64,000 nucleotides of DNA, taken from the NCBI GenBank assembly GCA_964390335.1, contig CAYMHU010000017.1, positions 9,712 to 73,711 of the forward strand. Reading direction: 5' to 3'. Source of the stretch: Granulosicoccus sp964390335 (GTDB lineage: Bacteria; Pseudomonadota; Gammaproteobacteria; Granulosicoccales; Granulosicoccaceae). The position numbers and the translations under genes were made by a program. Shown here piece by piece: positions 1-8,498 of this stretch; within the stretch, counting starts at the first letter, position 1; the number at the start of each line of letters is the position of its first letter. The notes beneath the pieces are model-generated. The model worked only from the letters and a program-made list of their open reading frames with translations. It was not told the origin of the DNA and searched no databases.

Positions 1-1863
1 AAGAATTTTCTTAACCACTTCAACTTAAACGAGCCATCGCCATTGGCAGACTTTGCCGCGGCAATTACCACAGCTGCTGGAACCGACCTTCAAGTCATAC
101 TCAATACGGTACCGCTGCAAAAGCGTATGGAAAAGGTTCTGGTGCTGCTACAAAAGGAATTGGAAGTAGCGCGACTTCAAAGCGAAATCCGCTCTGAAGT
201 AGAACAGAAAATGTCGAAACATCAACGTGAGTTTTTCTTAAAAGAAGAACTTAAAATTATTCAGCGTGAACTGGGAATCGCAAAGGACGATCGTACTGCC
301 GATATCGATGAATTCCGAGAACGCATGGACAGCCGCAATGCTCCAGAACACGTCGTGAAACGATTTGATGACGAATTGAAGAAGATGTCGGTGCTTGAAA
401 CCGGCTCGCCCGAATATGGTGTTACCCGAAACTACGTCGATTGGCTCAGCTCGGTCCCTTGGGGTATTTATTCAAAGGATAAATTCAGTTTACGCAGTGC
501 CCGCACCGTGCTTAATCGAGATCACGCCGGCCTGACCGATATCAAAGATCGTATTCTTGAATTTCTGGCGATGGGTGCGTTCAGAGGTGAAATTTCAGGC
601 AGCATTTTGCTGTTTGTCGGTCCGCCGGGCGTGGGTAAAACCTCCATCGGTAAATCCATTGCCGAGAGCCTTGGACGAAAGTTCTACCGTTTCAGTCTGG
701 GTGGCATGCGCGATGAAGCCGAAATCAAAGGGCATCGGCGCACTTATATCGGTGCAATGCCAGGTAAGCTGGTTCAGGCGCTTAAAGATGTTGAGGTCAG
801 TAACCCGGTCATCATGCTCGACGAAATAGACAAAATGGGACAATCGTTCCAGGGCGATCCGGCCTCGGCCATGCTGGAGGTACTTGATCCTGAACAAAAC
901 AGTGAGTTTCTTGATCACTACCTGGATTTACGGGTGGATTTATCGAAGGTATTGTTTATCTGCACAGCAAACCAACTTGATACCATCCCGCGCCCCCTGC
1001 TCGATCGTATGGACACCATTCGCCTGGCTGGTTACATCACATCAGAGAAAATGGACATCGCCCTAAAGCATCTTTGGCCACGCTTGTTAGAGCGTAATAA
1101 AGTTAAACCCAGCCAAGTTAAAATTTCCGAATCTGCTGTGCTGGCTTTAATAGAAGGTTATGCACGCGAAGCCGGTGTTAGAAATCTGGAGAAATTATTA
1201 AATAAAATTCTGCGCAAGAGCGTGGTGCAATTACTGGGCAAAGCAAAAAAGGTCAGTATCACTGCCCGAAATCTTACCGAATTTGTAGGTGAACCGCCTT
1301 TTAAGAAGGAGCAAACCTTAAGCGGTGTCGGTGTGATCACCGGATTGGCCTGGACGGCTATGGGCGGTGCTACCTTGCCAATAGAAGCCACTCGCGTGCA
1401 CGGCAAAAACCACAATTTAAAACTCACAGGACAGCTGGGTAACGTCATGGTCGAATCGGCGCAGATTGCGCACAGTTTTGTGACCACGAACAGCGCTCGG
1501 TATAAATGCCCCACCGACTATTTCATTGAAAACAGCATCCATGTGCACGTACCGGAAGGTGCCACACCTAAAGACGGTCCCAGTGCGGGCATCAGCATGA
1601 CCAGTGCATTAATCTCGTTAGCACTGAACAAGCCTGCTAAAAAAGGTTTTGCCATGACTGGTGAAATCACCTTAACAGGCGAAGTGTTGGCTGTTGGTGG
1701 TATTCGGGAAAAACTGGTTGCGGCACAACGCACCGGTATAAAGTCAGTTATTTTGCCCAGCGCGAATGAAGGTGATGTAAAAGAACTGCCAAAGCACATT
1801 ACCAAAGGATTAAAAATTCACTTCGCTAAGCAGTACGATGATGTATTCAAAATTCTGTTTTAG
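1..1863 (+). CDS. lon: Lon ATP-dependent protease, 5'-truncated by window edge
   Basis: Cytoplasmic AAA+ serine protease that unfolds and degrades misfolded and regulatory proteins. The frame is open from base 1, so the N-terminal substrate-binding domain lies partly outside the window. Seen: a coiled-coil stretch typical of the Lon middle domain, Walker A GPPGVGKT near nt 619, a Walker B ending in LDEIDK, then the protease domain with the catalytic Ser in DGPSAG (codon 1582-1584) and the catalytic Lys in REKLVAA (codon 1711-1713). The 43-residue spacing of this Ser-Lys dyad matches E. coli Lon. The C-terminus is complete. No terminator is obvious before the convergent DUF3187 gene 21 bp downstream. 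The TTG at nt 43 is only an internal codon, not the start. Confidence 0.97.
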   Translation, partial: KNFLNHFNLNEPSPLADFAAAITTAAGTDLQVILNTVPLQKRMEKVLVLLQKELEVARLQSEIRSEVEQKMSKHQREFFLKEELKIIQRELGIAKDDRTADIDEFRERMDSRNAPEHVVKRFDDELKKMSVLETGSPEYGVTRNYVDWLSSVPWGIYSKDKFSLRSARTVLNRDHAGLTDIKDRILEFLAMGAFRGEISGSILLFVGPPGVGKTSIGKSIAESLGRKFYRFSLGGMRDEAEIKGHRRTYIGAMPGKLVQALKDVEVSNPVIMLDEIDKMGQSFQGDPASAMLEVLDPEQNSEFLDHYLDLRVDLSKVLFICTANQLDTIPRPLLDRMDTIRLAGYITSEKMDIALKHLWPRLLERNKVKPSQVKISESAVLALIEGYAREAGVRNLEKLLNKILRKSVVQLLGKAKKVSITARNLTEFVGEPPFKKEQTLSGVGVITGLAWTAMGGATLPIEATRVHGKNHNLKLTGQLGNVMVESAQIAHSFVTTNSARYKCPTDYFIENSIHVHVPEGATPKDGPSAGISMTSALISLALNKPAKKGFAMTGEITLTGEVLAVGGIREKLVAAQRTGIKSVILPSANEGDVKELPKHITKGLKIHFAKQYDDVFKILF

Positions 1864-1884
1864 CGTTAATAATTAGCCTGGAAA

Positions 1885-2877
1885 TTAGTTAAATCCGTAA
1901 GTCCAGGCTATTCGAACGCCAATATCGGGGGCAGTGTCAATCACGATGTCCTCGGTAAAGCTTACTTCAACGTTACTGCCCTGCTTATTCGCGTAACGTA
2001 ATCCCAAAGACAACTGCATTGAGCCTTGACCAATTTCGCGAATGCGGCTCTTATACAATCGCGTGTACCAATCTAGCTGCGCTATCAGTTGCACGCGATG
2101 GTTAAGGGTGTAATTCAAACCAGCCACTCCGAACCCGACTACGCCTGTTAATTCTGGAAACGCCTGGGGCTGACTCGGCTTTAACAAGCCTGCGCTGGCT
2201 GCCCACTGCCAACGAGATCCCGCGGAGGGTTTAAACCAAGGAGATTGAATATCGGCGAATACATCCACTTCGCCACCACCGCTAAATGTGTCCACATCCC
2301 CTAGGGGTACTTTCACCCCTGCCCGCACAATACTCGCTCCCAGTGTACAACCTAACAGTCGCTGAGCCTGTAGTTGTACATCACCCAGGTTGCTGGAGCT
2401 TTGTTCCAATATGCGCGCCTGTTGATCGGGACCGACATAGCTAAACAGTATTCGATTGGCTTCGGATTGATCCCGATTCGCATTCGGCAAGTTAAAAAAC
2501 GCGTGCCACGATTCAACTGATTTATCGAACCATCCACCCGAGTGCGCAATCCATTCGCTATCCAAATTAAATTGCCAACAGGGTGTTGCCTGCCACCGAT
2601 ATCGCAGATTCAACACACTGGTTTCACCATCGAGCAGCAGCAGTTCCTGCGCATTAGCATCGCCCCTATAAGCGTTGCTGTGCACGACAGACAGTTGTAA
2701 TTCGCTTTTAGTTGAGAGTCTGGGTGCTGCAGCGGGCAAGCCATGCTGTAAAGCAATCACGTGTTGTGCACGTTGCTGGAAAAAATTGGCATTAACAGGA
2801 TTAGATTCTGCCAAAACGCAAGTCACAGGAGCGAGGATTGCGCACGCTAGTGCGTAAAGGTTAAAACGCAGAGACAA
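1885..2877 (-). CDS. DUF3187-like outer membrane protein
   Basis: A 330-residue protein with an N-terminal signal peptide (hydrophobic stretch around residues 7-23 ending in a VLA-ES cleavage-like site). Alternating polar/aromatic segments and a C-terminal phenylalanine-containing strand (YGFN end) suggest an outer-membrane beta-barrel. The overall pattern resembles the DUF3187 family, whose function is unknown. The start at 2877 is a TTG with an AGGA-like sequence about 10 nt upstream; no ATG lies close by in frame. It follows the TPR gene on the same strand with a 14-bp gap, so the two are probably co-transcribed. Family assignment is by recognition only, so moderate confidence in family and high confidence in a secreted barrel-like protein. 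Confidence 0.75.
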   Translation of the reverse strand: MSLRFNLYALACAILAPVTCVLAESNPVNANFFQQRAQHVIALQHGLPAAAPRLSTKSELQLSVVHSNAYRGDANAQELLLLDGETSVLNLRYRWQATPCWQFNLDSEWIAHSGGWFDKSVESWHAFFNLPNANRDQSEANRILFSYVGPDQQARILEQSSSNLGDVQLQAQRLLGCTLGASIVRAGVKVPLGDVDTFSGGGEVDVFADIQSPWFKPSAGSRWQWAASAGLLKPSQPQAFPELTGVVGFGVAGLNYTLNHRVQLIAQLDWYTRLYKSRIREIGQGSMQLSLGLRYANKQGSNVEVSFTEDIVIDTAPDIGVRIAWTYGFN

Positions 2878-2891
2878 CTCGACGGATCCTG

Positions 2892-3506
2892 TTAAATTTC
2901 GGTGCCCAATAGGGACTGCACGTGCTCGACACTGCCTTTGGCATTGGCCGAAGCCGGGCTGATCTTCAACACTTCGTTAAAGGCATCCAATGCTGCTTCA
3001 TACTGCCCGGATGCAGTAAAGATGAGTCCCAATCCGGATAGCGCACCAAAATGACGAGGCTCTAACAACAACGTTTGCTTGATATCAGCAATGGATAAGG
3101 CATGACTACCCATCAAGTAATGCACCGTTGCACGCTTGTTCCAGGCTTCTGCGTATTCGGGGTTACTGTCGACCAATTGATTGCAAATCTCGAGTGCAAA
3201 TTTGTGTTGTCCCGAAGACATCGCCGCATGCAACTGCGACATTAATAAATTTGCATTGTCATCCGGGGCAATTAACCATTGCTGCCAGATTTCATTTTGA
3301 ATTTGGTTGGTTTCGTAGTTGCTGGTGGCGTTACCCAATGCTTTAAACAATGTATCGAGCTCTGCTGCAGATTGATCGGCGCGAACTTCGTAAGGTGGCA
3401 GACTCAGCAAGGCGGAGCACACAAGTAACTGCGTTAACAGCACATGAAAAAGCGATTGTTTTTTGCGCACAGTCACTGGCTTTCCTCCGATGGGGGCCTT
3501 CATCAA
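2892..3506 (-). CDS. Exported TPR-repeat protein
   Basis: A 204-residue protein with a basic N-terminus followed by a hydrophobic signal segment (residues about 20-43), then a helical region. At least two to three tetratricopeptide repeats lie in residues about 88-195: the AEAWNKRATVHYLMG and FGALSGLGLIFTASGQYEAALDAFNEVL segments carry the TPR pattern of small residues and Pro-bounded helices. Such repeats bind other proteins, but no partner can be named from sequence. It lies just upstream of the DUF3187 gene on the same strand, probably one transcription unit. The first two codons are both ATG; a GTG eleven codons further in would also leave a signal sequence, so the exact start is open. 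Confidence 0.8.
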   Translation of the reverse strand: MMKAPIGGKPVTVRKKQSLFHVLLTQLLVCSALLSLPPYEVRADQSAAELDTLFKALGNATSNYETNQIQNEIWQQWLIAPDDNANLLMSQLHAAMSSGQHKFALEICNQLVDSNPEYAEAWNKRATVHYLMGSHALSIADIKQTLLLEPRHFGALSGLGLIFTASGQYEAALDAFNEVLKISPASANAKGSVEHVQSLLGTEI

Positions 3507-3604
3507 TACTCACCGTATTTTTGTATACCCTGTTTAAGCATACATAGATCAGTCTACTCAGATCAACAACCCCAAATTAGCACAACTCACCTTGCTAACA
3601 CTTT

Positions 3605-3700
3605 CTACTGTTCCATCTGGTGTTCCATTGGCCGTTCCATTGGCTGTTCCATTGGCTGTTCCATTGGCTGTTCCATTGGCTGTTCCATCGGCTGCTGCAT
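3605..3700 (-). repeat. 12-bp tandem repeats encoding (MEQP)n tail of DsbC
   Basis: About eight near-identical 12-bp units (GGCTGTTCCATT on the plus strand) lie at the very 3' end of dsbC and run up to its stop codon. They encode MQQP, four MEQP, MERP, MEHQ and MEQ. The units in the middle are identical; those at the edges carry point changes, the usual pattern of slippage-generated arrays. Copy number is expected to vary between strains. Confidence 0.9.
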
Positions 3701-4555
3701 CGGGGCGGTGCTGTGTACCAGTGTGACCAACTCGGCGGCTTCCCGATAACCCGGAATCATCGTCCCGTCATCAAGATAAATCAGAGGCGTACCGCGTAAC
3801 CCGACATCACTGGCGAGCTCCATATGATCAAAAATAGGATTTTCACACGATTTTTCTTCAATCGGCTGACCCGCTTTCGCCGCTGTCATTGCCTCTAAGG
3901 GATCATCAGCACACCAAACGCTTTCTAATGTTTTATGTGATGAAGAATCAATGCCTGCTCGTGGAAACATTAGGTACCTTACGTTTACCCCGTTTTCCAG
4001 CAAAGTATCAATTTCTGAGTGCAATCGTCTGCAGTAGCCGCAATCAACGTCAGTGAATACGGTTATAGAACGGTTTTTATTCTCTTTTGCAGTGTAAACC
4101 AGCATATTATCTTCGCCCATATTGTTTATGGACTGCATTTGTAAGACGGTTTGTCTCTCTGCGGTTAAGTCAATTCGTGCGTTCAAATCAACCATACTGC
4201 CCTGAAACAAGAAAGACGCATCGCTGCTGACATAAATGACCCGTGCACCGAAGGTCACTTCATAAAACCCCGCGTAAGGTGTTTCGCGGATTTCCGAAAT
4301 CGGTAGGTTCGGCAGACGTTCCTTGAGCTTGATATACAGTTCATTTAATACCGGATCGGACGGTGCCGCGACTTCCTCTTTTATCGTTATACCTTCCGCT
4401 TTTTCCGCCGCACGATCCTCTGTTTCCGCGGCAACTTTCTCCAATTCCGCAGCCACTACCAATGGGCTGTGCGCACTGAAGATGATGCCCACCACACACA
4501 ACAAATTGAGCAATAGCGGTTTTATAATTTTGCGTTGATGATGTTGTGGAAACAT
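3605..4555 (-). CDS. dsbC: DsbC-type thiol:disulfide interchange protein with C-terminal MEQP repeat tail
   Basis: Periplasmic disulfide isomerase that corrects wrong disulfides in exported proteins. The ATG at 4555 is preferred over an upstream TTG at 4579 because a CAGGG-like site precedes it and the signal peptide then starts normally. Domains: signal peptide (about residues 12-36), an N-terminal dimerisation domain beginning near residue 60, then a thioredoxin fold with the active-site motif CGYC after VFTDVD, and a cis-Pro region TPLIYL. It lies 85 bp downstream of xerD, the classic xerD-dsbC arrangement. Odd feature: after the usual end of the family the protein continues with about eight imperfect MEQP tetrapeptides encoded by 12-bp tandem repeats. 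The core function is secure; the role of the tail is unknown. Confidence 0.93.
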   Translation of the reverse strand: MFPQHHQRKIIKPLLLNLLCVVGIIFSAHSPLVVAAELEKVAAETEDRAAEKAEGITIKEEVAAPSDPVLNELYIKLKERLPNLPISEIRETPYAGFYEVTFGARVIYVSSDASFLFQGSMVDLNARIDLTAERQTVLQMQSINNMGEDNMLVYTAKENKNRSITVFTDVDCGYCRRLHSEIDTLLENGVNVRYLMFPRAGIDSSSHKTLESVWCADDPLEAMTAAKAGQPIEEKSCENPIFDHMELASDVGLRGTPLIYLDDGTMIPGYREAAELVTLVHSTAPMQQPMEQPMEQPMEQPMEQPMERPMEHQMEQ

Positions 4556-4640
4556 GAAGAAACCCTGATATACGTTCAAGTCCGAGTAGATTTACGCACT
4601 AAAGTTCCGTTATACAGTACTTGTGCGCAAGTTTTGCGAA

Positions 4641-5555
4641 CTAACCGCGCGGATGATGCTGTGCATGCATATGTTTAAGCCGCTCACGCGCTACGTGTGT
4701 ATAAATTTGTGTTGTGGATAAGTCACTATGACCTAGCAATAGCTGCACCACCCGCAAATCTGCATCGTTATTAACCAAATGTGTTGCGAATGCATGTCGA
4801 AGCGTATGAGGCGAAAGCTTAGCGTTTATTTCAGCTACCCTTCCATAGAGCTTAATACGATACCAAAAGCTCTGACGCGTCATTTCTCGGCCTCTGAGCG
4901 ATAAAAACAAAGTGCTAGTTGGACTTTTTTGCAAATTATCGCGTGAAGTCTTCATATAACGCGCGATCCAATCAATTGCTGCTTCTCCCATGGGCACCAT
5001 ACGTTCTTTTGAACCTTTGCCCCACACACGAACAACCCCTTGCTGCAAGTTCACTTGATCAACTGTTATCGTTACCAACTCGCTGACACGTAATCCGCAA
5101 CCATAAAGCAGCTCCAACATAGCCCGATCACGTAAACCGATATCCAGACTGATATCAGGAGCGGTCAATAATTTTTGAATTTCCGTTTCACTGAGCGTGC
5201 CCGGAAGTGGTCTGCCAATAGTGGGGGAATCGATAAGTACCGTGGGGTTATCCTTGATATGGCGCTCACGAACTAAAAATCCGAAAAACCGCCGCAATGC
5301 GGACAACATGCGCGCAGCGCTGCGTGCGCTTCCACCATTATCGACGCGAGTACCTAAATACGCCATGATGTCAGCGCGAGTTGCGTCACGCAAATTCGCA
5401 TTATTCGCGATTTGATACTGCGCAAATTGTTTGATATCAGTATCGTATGCAGACACAGTGTTTTTACTTAATCCGCGCTCAACTAGCAACATGTCGCTAA
5501 ATTGCAGCATTAGTCGGCGAGAGTCTGAACCGATATCGACGGCTGTTTCAGTCAT
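4641..5555 (-). CDS. xerD: Site-specific tyrosine recombinase XerD
   Basis: Recombinase that, with XerC, resolves chromosome dimers at dif. The ATG at 5555 is chosen (304 aa, the normal Xer length) over an upstream TTG/ATG at 5666, which would add an atypical hydrophobic extension. N-terminal SAM-like core-binding domain (residues about 15-100, LSKNTVSAYDTDIKQF), then the catalytic domain with Arg in GCGLRVSELV (about 150), the HTLRH motif (about 250-254), the second His in LLGHSDLSTT and the nucleophile Tyr in QIYTHV. Assigned as XerD rather than XerC because dsbC follows immediately. Divergent from moeA with a 55-bp spacer. Confidence 0.93.
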   Translation of the reverse strand: MTETAVDIGSDSRRLMLQFSDMLLVERGLSKNTVSAYDTDIKQFAQYQIANNANLRDATRADIMAYLGTRVDNGGSARSAARMLSALRRFFGFLVRERHIKDNPTVLIDSPTIGRPLPGTLSETEIQKLLTAPDISLDIGLRDRAMLELLYGCGLRVSELVTITVDQVNLQQGVVRVWGKGSKERMVPMGEAAIDWIARYMKTSRDNLQKSPTSTLFLSLRGREMTRQSFWYRIKLYGRVAEINAKLSPHTLRHAFATHLVNNDADLRVVQLLLGHSDLSTTQIYTHVARERLKHMHAQHHPRG

Positions 5556-5610
5556 GTAACAAGCATAGCGAGTAACAAGCAAACAAACCACTTCTTCAAT
5601 CAACAAAACC

Positions 5611-6864
5611 ATGACCGAAAAGATACCCACAACAGAAAGCGACGCCGACCCAAACGCTATTTCCATGCAGACCGCTCAAGAATTTATTTTCAGCTCAGTA
5701 CCCGCGTTTGAAGCTACGCAAACAATTCAGGTGGCCGAAGCACTCGGACGGGTATGCGCTGAAGATTTAGTTTCGCCAATGAATGTTCCATCATTTCGCG
5801 CATCCGCTATGGACGGTTATGCGTTCAGGCACAGTGAAGGACATGCAAAGCTAACAATTGCGGGACATTCGCTTGCAGGTCACCCAAGCGCAGATAACGC
5901 TGATGAAAATGCATGCGTACGTATTACAACCGGTGCTCGGGTACCCGACTTTGCAGACACCGTAGTTCAGCAGGAAAACGTCAGCGTACAAGATGGTGTT
6001 ATCAACATCGAAAAATTGCCGGTTGTCGGTCATCACATCAGACAGCCCGGTTCGGACAGCAGTAAAAACAGTCCGCTACTAGCCGCCGGACAAGTTTTAG
6101 GGGCAGCGCAAATTGCTGTATTAATTTCTCACGGCATTGTTGAGTTAACGGTATTGAGAAAAATCAAAGTCGCTGTTTTCTCAACTGGCGATGAACTGGT
6201 TGAAGCCGGCGACAACATACCTGCCGGCTGCATTGTTGATGCGAATCGCGCCTTACTCAGTGGGTTATTGTGCAGACCGGCAATCGAGATTATCGATCTG
6301 GGAATCGTTAAAGATTCTGAGGAGGCACTGCATCAGGCCTTTGCAAATGCAAAAAATGCAGACGTGACAATCTCCAGTGGAGGAGTCTCAGTTGGTGATG
6401 CCGATTTTGTACGCACCGTGTTGGAGCAACACGGCGATTTACAACTGTGGAAAATCGCAATGAAACCAGGTCGACCACTAACGTTTGGCAAACTCAGCGA
6501 GCAACATCCCTACTTTGGGTTGCCCGGTAACCCGGTTTCCGCAGCCGTAACCTGCGTTATGTTTGTATTGCCGGCAATTCAACGCATGTTGGGCCAGCCA
6601 ACCCCGGCAATACCAAAGATACGCGCAACTTTAGCTAGCAATGTTTCTAAACTCCCGGGGCGCATTGAATATCAGCGCGGATTTTTACAACAAGAAAACG
6701 ACTCGTGGGTGGTTAGCACGACTGGCTTGCAAGATTCGCATGTGATCTCTTCGTTACACAAAGCCAATTGTTTTGTTGAACTCGGTGTTGATTCTGAAGG
6801 GGCATCGATTGGTGAAGAAGTGAGTGTGGTGCCGTTTCAACTATTTGCTGATTCACCGATCTGA
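5611..6864 (+). CDS. moeA: Molybdopterin molybdenumtransferase MoeA
   Basis: Inserts molybdate into adenylylated molybdopterin in the last step of molybdenum cofactor synthesis. 417 residues, close to the family norm of about 410. Seen: the N-terminal MoeA signature RASAMDGYAF (about residues 65-74), the MPT-binding central domain with STGDEL (about 193) and SSGGVSVGDADFV (about 255-267), and GLPGNPVSA (about 305-313) ahead of the C-terminal beta-barrel domain. It stands alone: no other moa/mob/mod gene is in the window. Divergent from xerD; a strong bidirectional hairpin terminator lies downstream at 6943-6972. Confidence 0.96.
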   Translation: MTEKIPTTESDADPNAISMQTAQEFIFSSVPAFEATQTIQVAEALGRVCAEDLVSPMNVPSFRASAMDGYAFRHSEGHAKLTIAGHSLAGHPSADNADENACVRITTGARVPDFADTVVQQENVSVQDGVINIEKLPVVGHHIRQPGSDSSKNSPLLAAGQVLGAAQIAVLISHGIVELTVLRKIKVAVFSTGDELVEAGDNIPAGCIVDANRALLSGLLCRPAIEIIDLGIVKDSEEALHQAFANAKNADVTISSGGVSVGDADFVRTVLEQHGDLQLWKIAMKPGRPLTFGKLSEQHPYFGLPGNPVSAAVTCVMFVLPAIQRMLGQPTPAIPKIRATLASNVSKLPGRIEYQRGFLQQENDSWVVSTTGLQDSHVISSLHKANCFVELGVDSEGASIGEEVSVVPFQLFADSPI

Positions 6865-6942
6865 CAATGTCGTGATTATCTCAGTTCAGGCCTGTGGATA
6901 ACTTTGCATAGCGCGGCTCAACTGGGGCTAAAAAGCGGACAC

Positions 6943-6972
6943 AAAAAAGGGTACCTGTTGGTACCCTTTTTT
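6943..6972. terminator. Bidirectional Rho-independent terminator
   Basis: A perfect 13-bp stem (AAAAAAGGGTACC / GGTACCCTTTTTT) with a TGTT loop. It has a T-run in the plus direction and, by symmetry, a T-run in the minus direction. It separates moeA (plus) from the H1-like gene (minus) and probably serves both. Confidence 0.88.
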
Positions 6973-6997
6973 CGAAGACTAAAAAGCCTGGAACATA

Positions 6998-7018
6998 CCA
7001 GAGCCTGGAGGGCTCTGG
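6998..7018. terminator. Second hairpin downstream of the H1-like gene
   Basis: An 8-bp stem, CCAGAGCC / GGCTCTGG, with a 5-nt loop, 15 bp after the stop codon of the H1-like gene. No T-run follows immediately, so it may stabilise the mRNA 3' end or act together with the stronger hairpin at 6943-6972. Confidence 0.5.
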
Positions 7019-7032
7019 CATAAACCGGAATT

Positions 7033-7548
7033 TTACTTCTTCTTAGCGCGCTTCTTACCAGCGGACTTTTTCTTAGCACGCTTCTTACCAGCGGCCTTCT
7101 TCTTAGTTGCTTTCTTCTTTCCAGCAGCTTTCTTCTTAGTTGCCTTCTTCTTTCCAGCAGCCTTTTTCTTAGCGCGCTTCTTTCCAGCGGCCTTCTTCTT
7201 AGCGCGCTTCTTTCCAGCGGCCTTCTTCTTGGCGCGCTTCTTACCAGCGGCCTTCTTCTTGGCGCGCTTCTTTCCAGCGGCCTTCTTCTTGGCACGCTTC
7301 TTTCCAGCGGCCTTCTTCTTGGCGCGCTTCTTTCCAGCGGCTTTCTTTTTGGTTGCTTTCTTCTTTCCAGCTGCCTTTTTCTTAGTTGCTTTTTTCTTTC
7401 CAGCTGCCTTTTTCTTGGTAGCCTTCTTTTTTCCAGCTGCCTTCTTCTTGGTAGCTTTCTTCTTTCCAGCTGCCTTCTTCTTGGTAGCCTTCTTCTTTTT
7501 GCCAGCTTTGGCAGGCGATGCTTTCGCCGGTTTACTGATTCGAGCCAT
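7033..7548 (-). CDS. Histone H1-like Lys/Ala-rich repeat DNA-binding protein
   Basis: A 171-residue, extremely basic protein made almost entirely of tandem decapeptide-like units of two kinds: AGKKKATKKKA and AGKKRAKKKA. The ATKKK type dominates the N-terminal half and recurs near the C-terminus, with a block of the RAKKK type between and at the end. The start ATG at 7548 has a good CAGGAG site 6-7 nt upstream; an upstream in-frame start at 7581 is unlikely. The composition matches eukaryotic H1-like tails in bacteria (Pseudomonas AlgP, Bordetella BpH1 type), which bind DNA non-specifically and compact the nucleoid; that role is inferred by composition. Other-frame ORFs over this repeat are artefacts of the repeat. 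The 5' leader contains a perfect hairpin (7615-7632). Confidence 0.85.
   Translation of the reverse strand: MARISKPAKASPAKAGKKKKATKKKAAGKKKATKKKAAGKKKATKKKAAGKKKATKKKAAGKKKATKKKAAGKKRAKKKAAGKKRAKKKAAGKKRAKKKAAGKKRAKKKAAGKKRAKKKAAGKKRAKKKAAGKKKATKKKAAGKKKATKKKAAGKKRAKKKSAGKKRAKKK
7050..7500 (-). repeat. Tandem 30-33 bp coding repeats of the H1-like gene
   Basis: The array consists of units of the type CAGCGGCCTTCTTCTTGGCG on the plus strand, alternating between a GCGCGCTTCTTT version and a GTAGCCTTCTTC version. Neighbouring units are nearly identical, which implies recent expansion and likely length variation between strains. Confidence 0.85.
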
Positions 7549-7942
7549 GAAAAACTCCTGAACGAATGAATTGTTAAACAAAAAATTCGGAGCCAGGACA
7601 TCCAGACTCCTCAGACAGTCAATTAAGACTGTTTACCTATATCCAAAATGTAGGCCAACGTTATAAACAATAACCTCAAACTTCATTTTAGAACGCTTAA
7701 CTTCCTGTTCAAAACATAAACAAGAAGTAAAATTTAAAGTTAAACGACAATCAAAATTTGAAAATACATTTAACTTCTAAGTTGCGCATTGTCCACATAG
7801 TTCATACTTATTTCAACTACAAGTTATATTTTTTATTAAAATTAATTTAGTTGAAGTTGCTGATTATACAAATGTAAATGCGTTCAGCAGACAAAAACAA
7901 CCTTGTCCCAAAAGCAGAATATGCTGCATATGCAGTGTTTTC
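7549..7942. promoter_or_regulatory. AT-rich, dyad-rich intergenic region between H1-like gene and RDD gene
   Basis: 394 bp with no convincing gene. It must carry the promoters of both divergent genes but I cannot fix a clear -35/-10 pair. Seen dyads: ACAGTC-AATTAA-GACTGT at 7615-7632 in the H1-like leader; ACTTCCTGTT at 7700-7709 with AACAAGAAGT at 7719-7728 (one mismatch); AACTTCTAAGTT at 7772-7783; TTCAACTA at 7812-7819 with TAGTTGAA at 7848-7855 around a very AT-rich loop. The base composition is much more AT-rich than the flanking genes, suggesting a nucleoid-protein-regulated promoter region. Confidence 0.55.
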
Positions 7943-8386
7943 ATGAATATCAAGCAATCACAGAACATGCAAAACAATTCATCTTTTTCTTCTTATGTAT
8001 TTCGACGCTGTTTCGCATTTCTTTACGACAGTTTATTGCTTTTGGCACTTTTTTTTGTCGTTACAAGCATCGCAATCGCCTTCAACGATGGTGAAGCGAT
8101 AGCAAATCACGCGTTCAAACTCGTTTTATTCCTCGTCACATTTTGTTTCTTTTGTTGGTTTTGGCGTAATGGTGGTCAAACGTTAGGTATGCAAGCGTGG
8201 CGTATAAAAGTGGTTAGTGAAACAAACGAAGCGTTAACGTATTCTCAATGCTTCAAACGCTTCGTTTTGGGTACTTTTTTATTCGGATTTACGCTGATTT
8301 TTGCTGTTTTTAATGCGCAAGGCCAAGGTATTCACGACAAACTCTCCAATACAAAAATTGTATTTAAAAACAAAGAGTTAAGTTAG
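7943..8386 (+). CDS. RDD family membrane protein
   Basis: A 147-residue inner-membrane protein. Three hydrophobic segments: residues about 27-48, 58-74 and 108-125. The RDD-domain hallmarks are seen: Arg/Asp near the first helix (RRCFAFLYDSLLLLAL), GGQTLGMQAWRIKVV in the loop, and GQGIHDKLSNTKIV at the C-terminus. RDD proteins are small transport-like membrane proteins of mostly undefined substrate; some act as Na+/H+ antiporters. No partner gene is adjacent. It converges with lptG across a 112-bp spacer containing a weak A6-GCTG-T6 hairpin at 8400-8415. Confidence 0.85.
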   Translation: MNIKQSQNMQNNSSFSSYVFRRCFAFLYDSLLLLALFFVVTSIAIAFNDGEAIANHAFKLVLFLVTFCFFCWFWRNGGQTLGMQAWRIKVVSETNEALTYSQCFKRFVLGTFLFGFTLIFAVFNAQGQGIHDKLSNTKIVFKNKELS

Positions 8387-8498
8387 TTTTTTGCAGTCGA
8401 AAAAAGCTGTTTTTTGATGCTATTTTGCGTTCAAGCGCGTTTTAAAAGACAAGTTTGATTTTGCTAAGCATTAAACTGGATTTTCTATAACAACATGC

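Noticed and set aside
6893..6901. Perfect DnaA-box 9-mer TGTGGATAA downstream of moeA
   Set aside because: A single box with no cluster or AT-rich unwinding element nearby; another copy lies by chance in xerD. Not an origin.
6918..7601. Long ORFs in other frames and on the other strand across the H1-like repeat (227 aa minus, 110 aa plus)
   Set aside because: They exist only because a repeat without stop codons reads open in several frames. The frame with a good ribosome-binding site and clear Lys/Ala periodicity is the real one.
7942..7943. Extra in-frame start upstream for the RDD protein (7903-8094 frame)
   Set aside because: That frame is different from the RDD frame and overlaps it; it has no family features.
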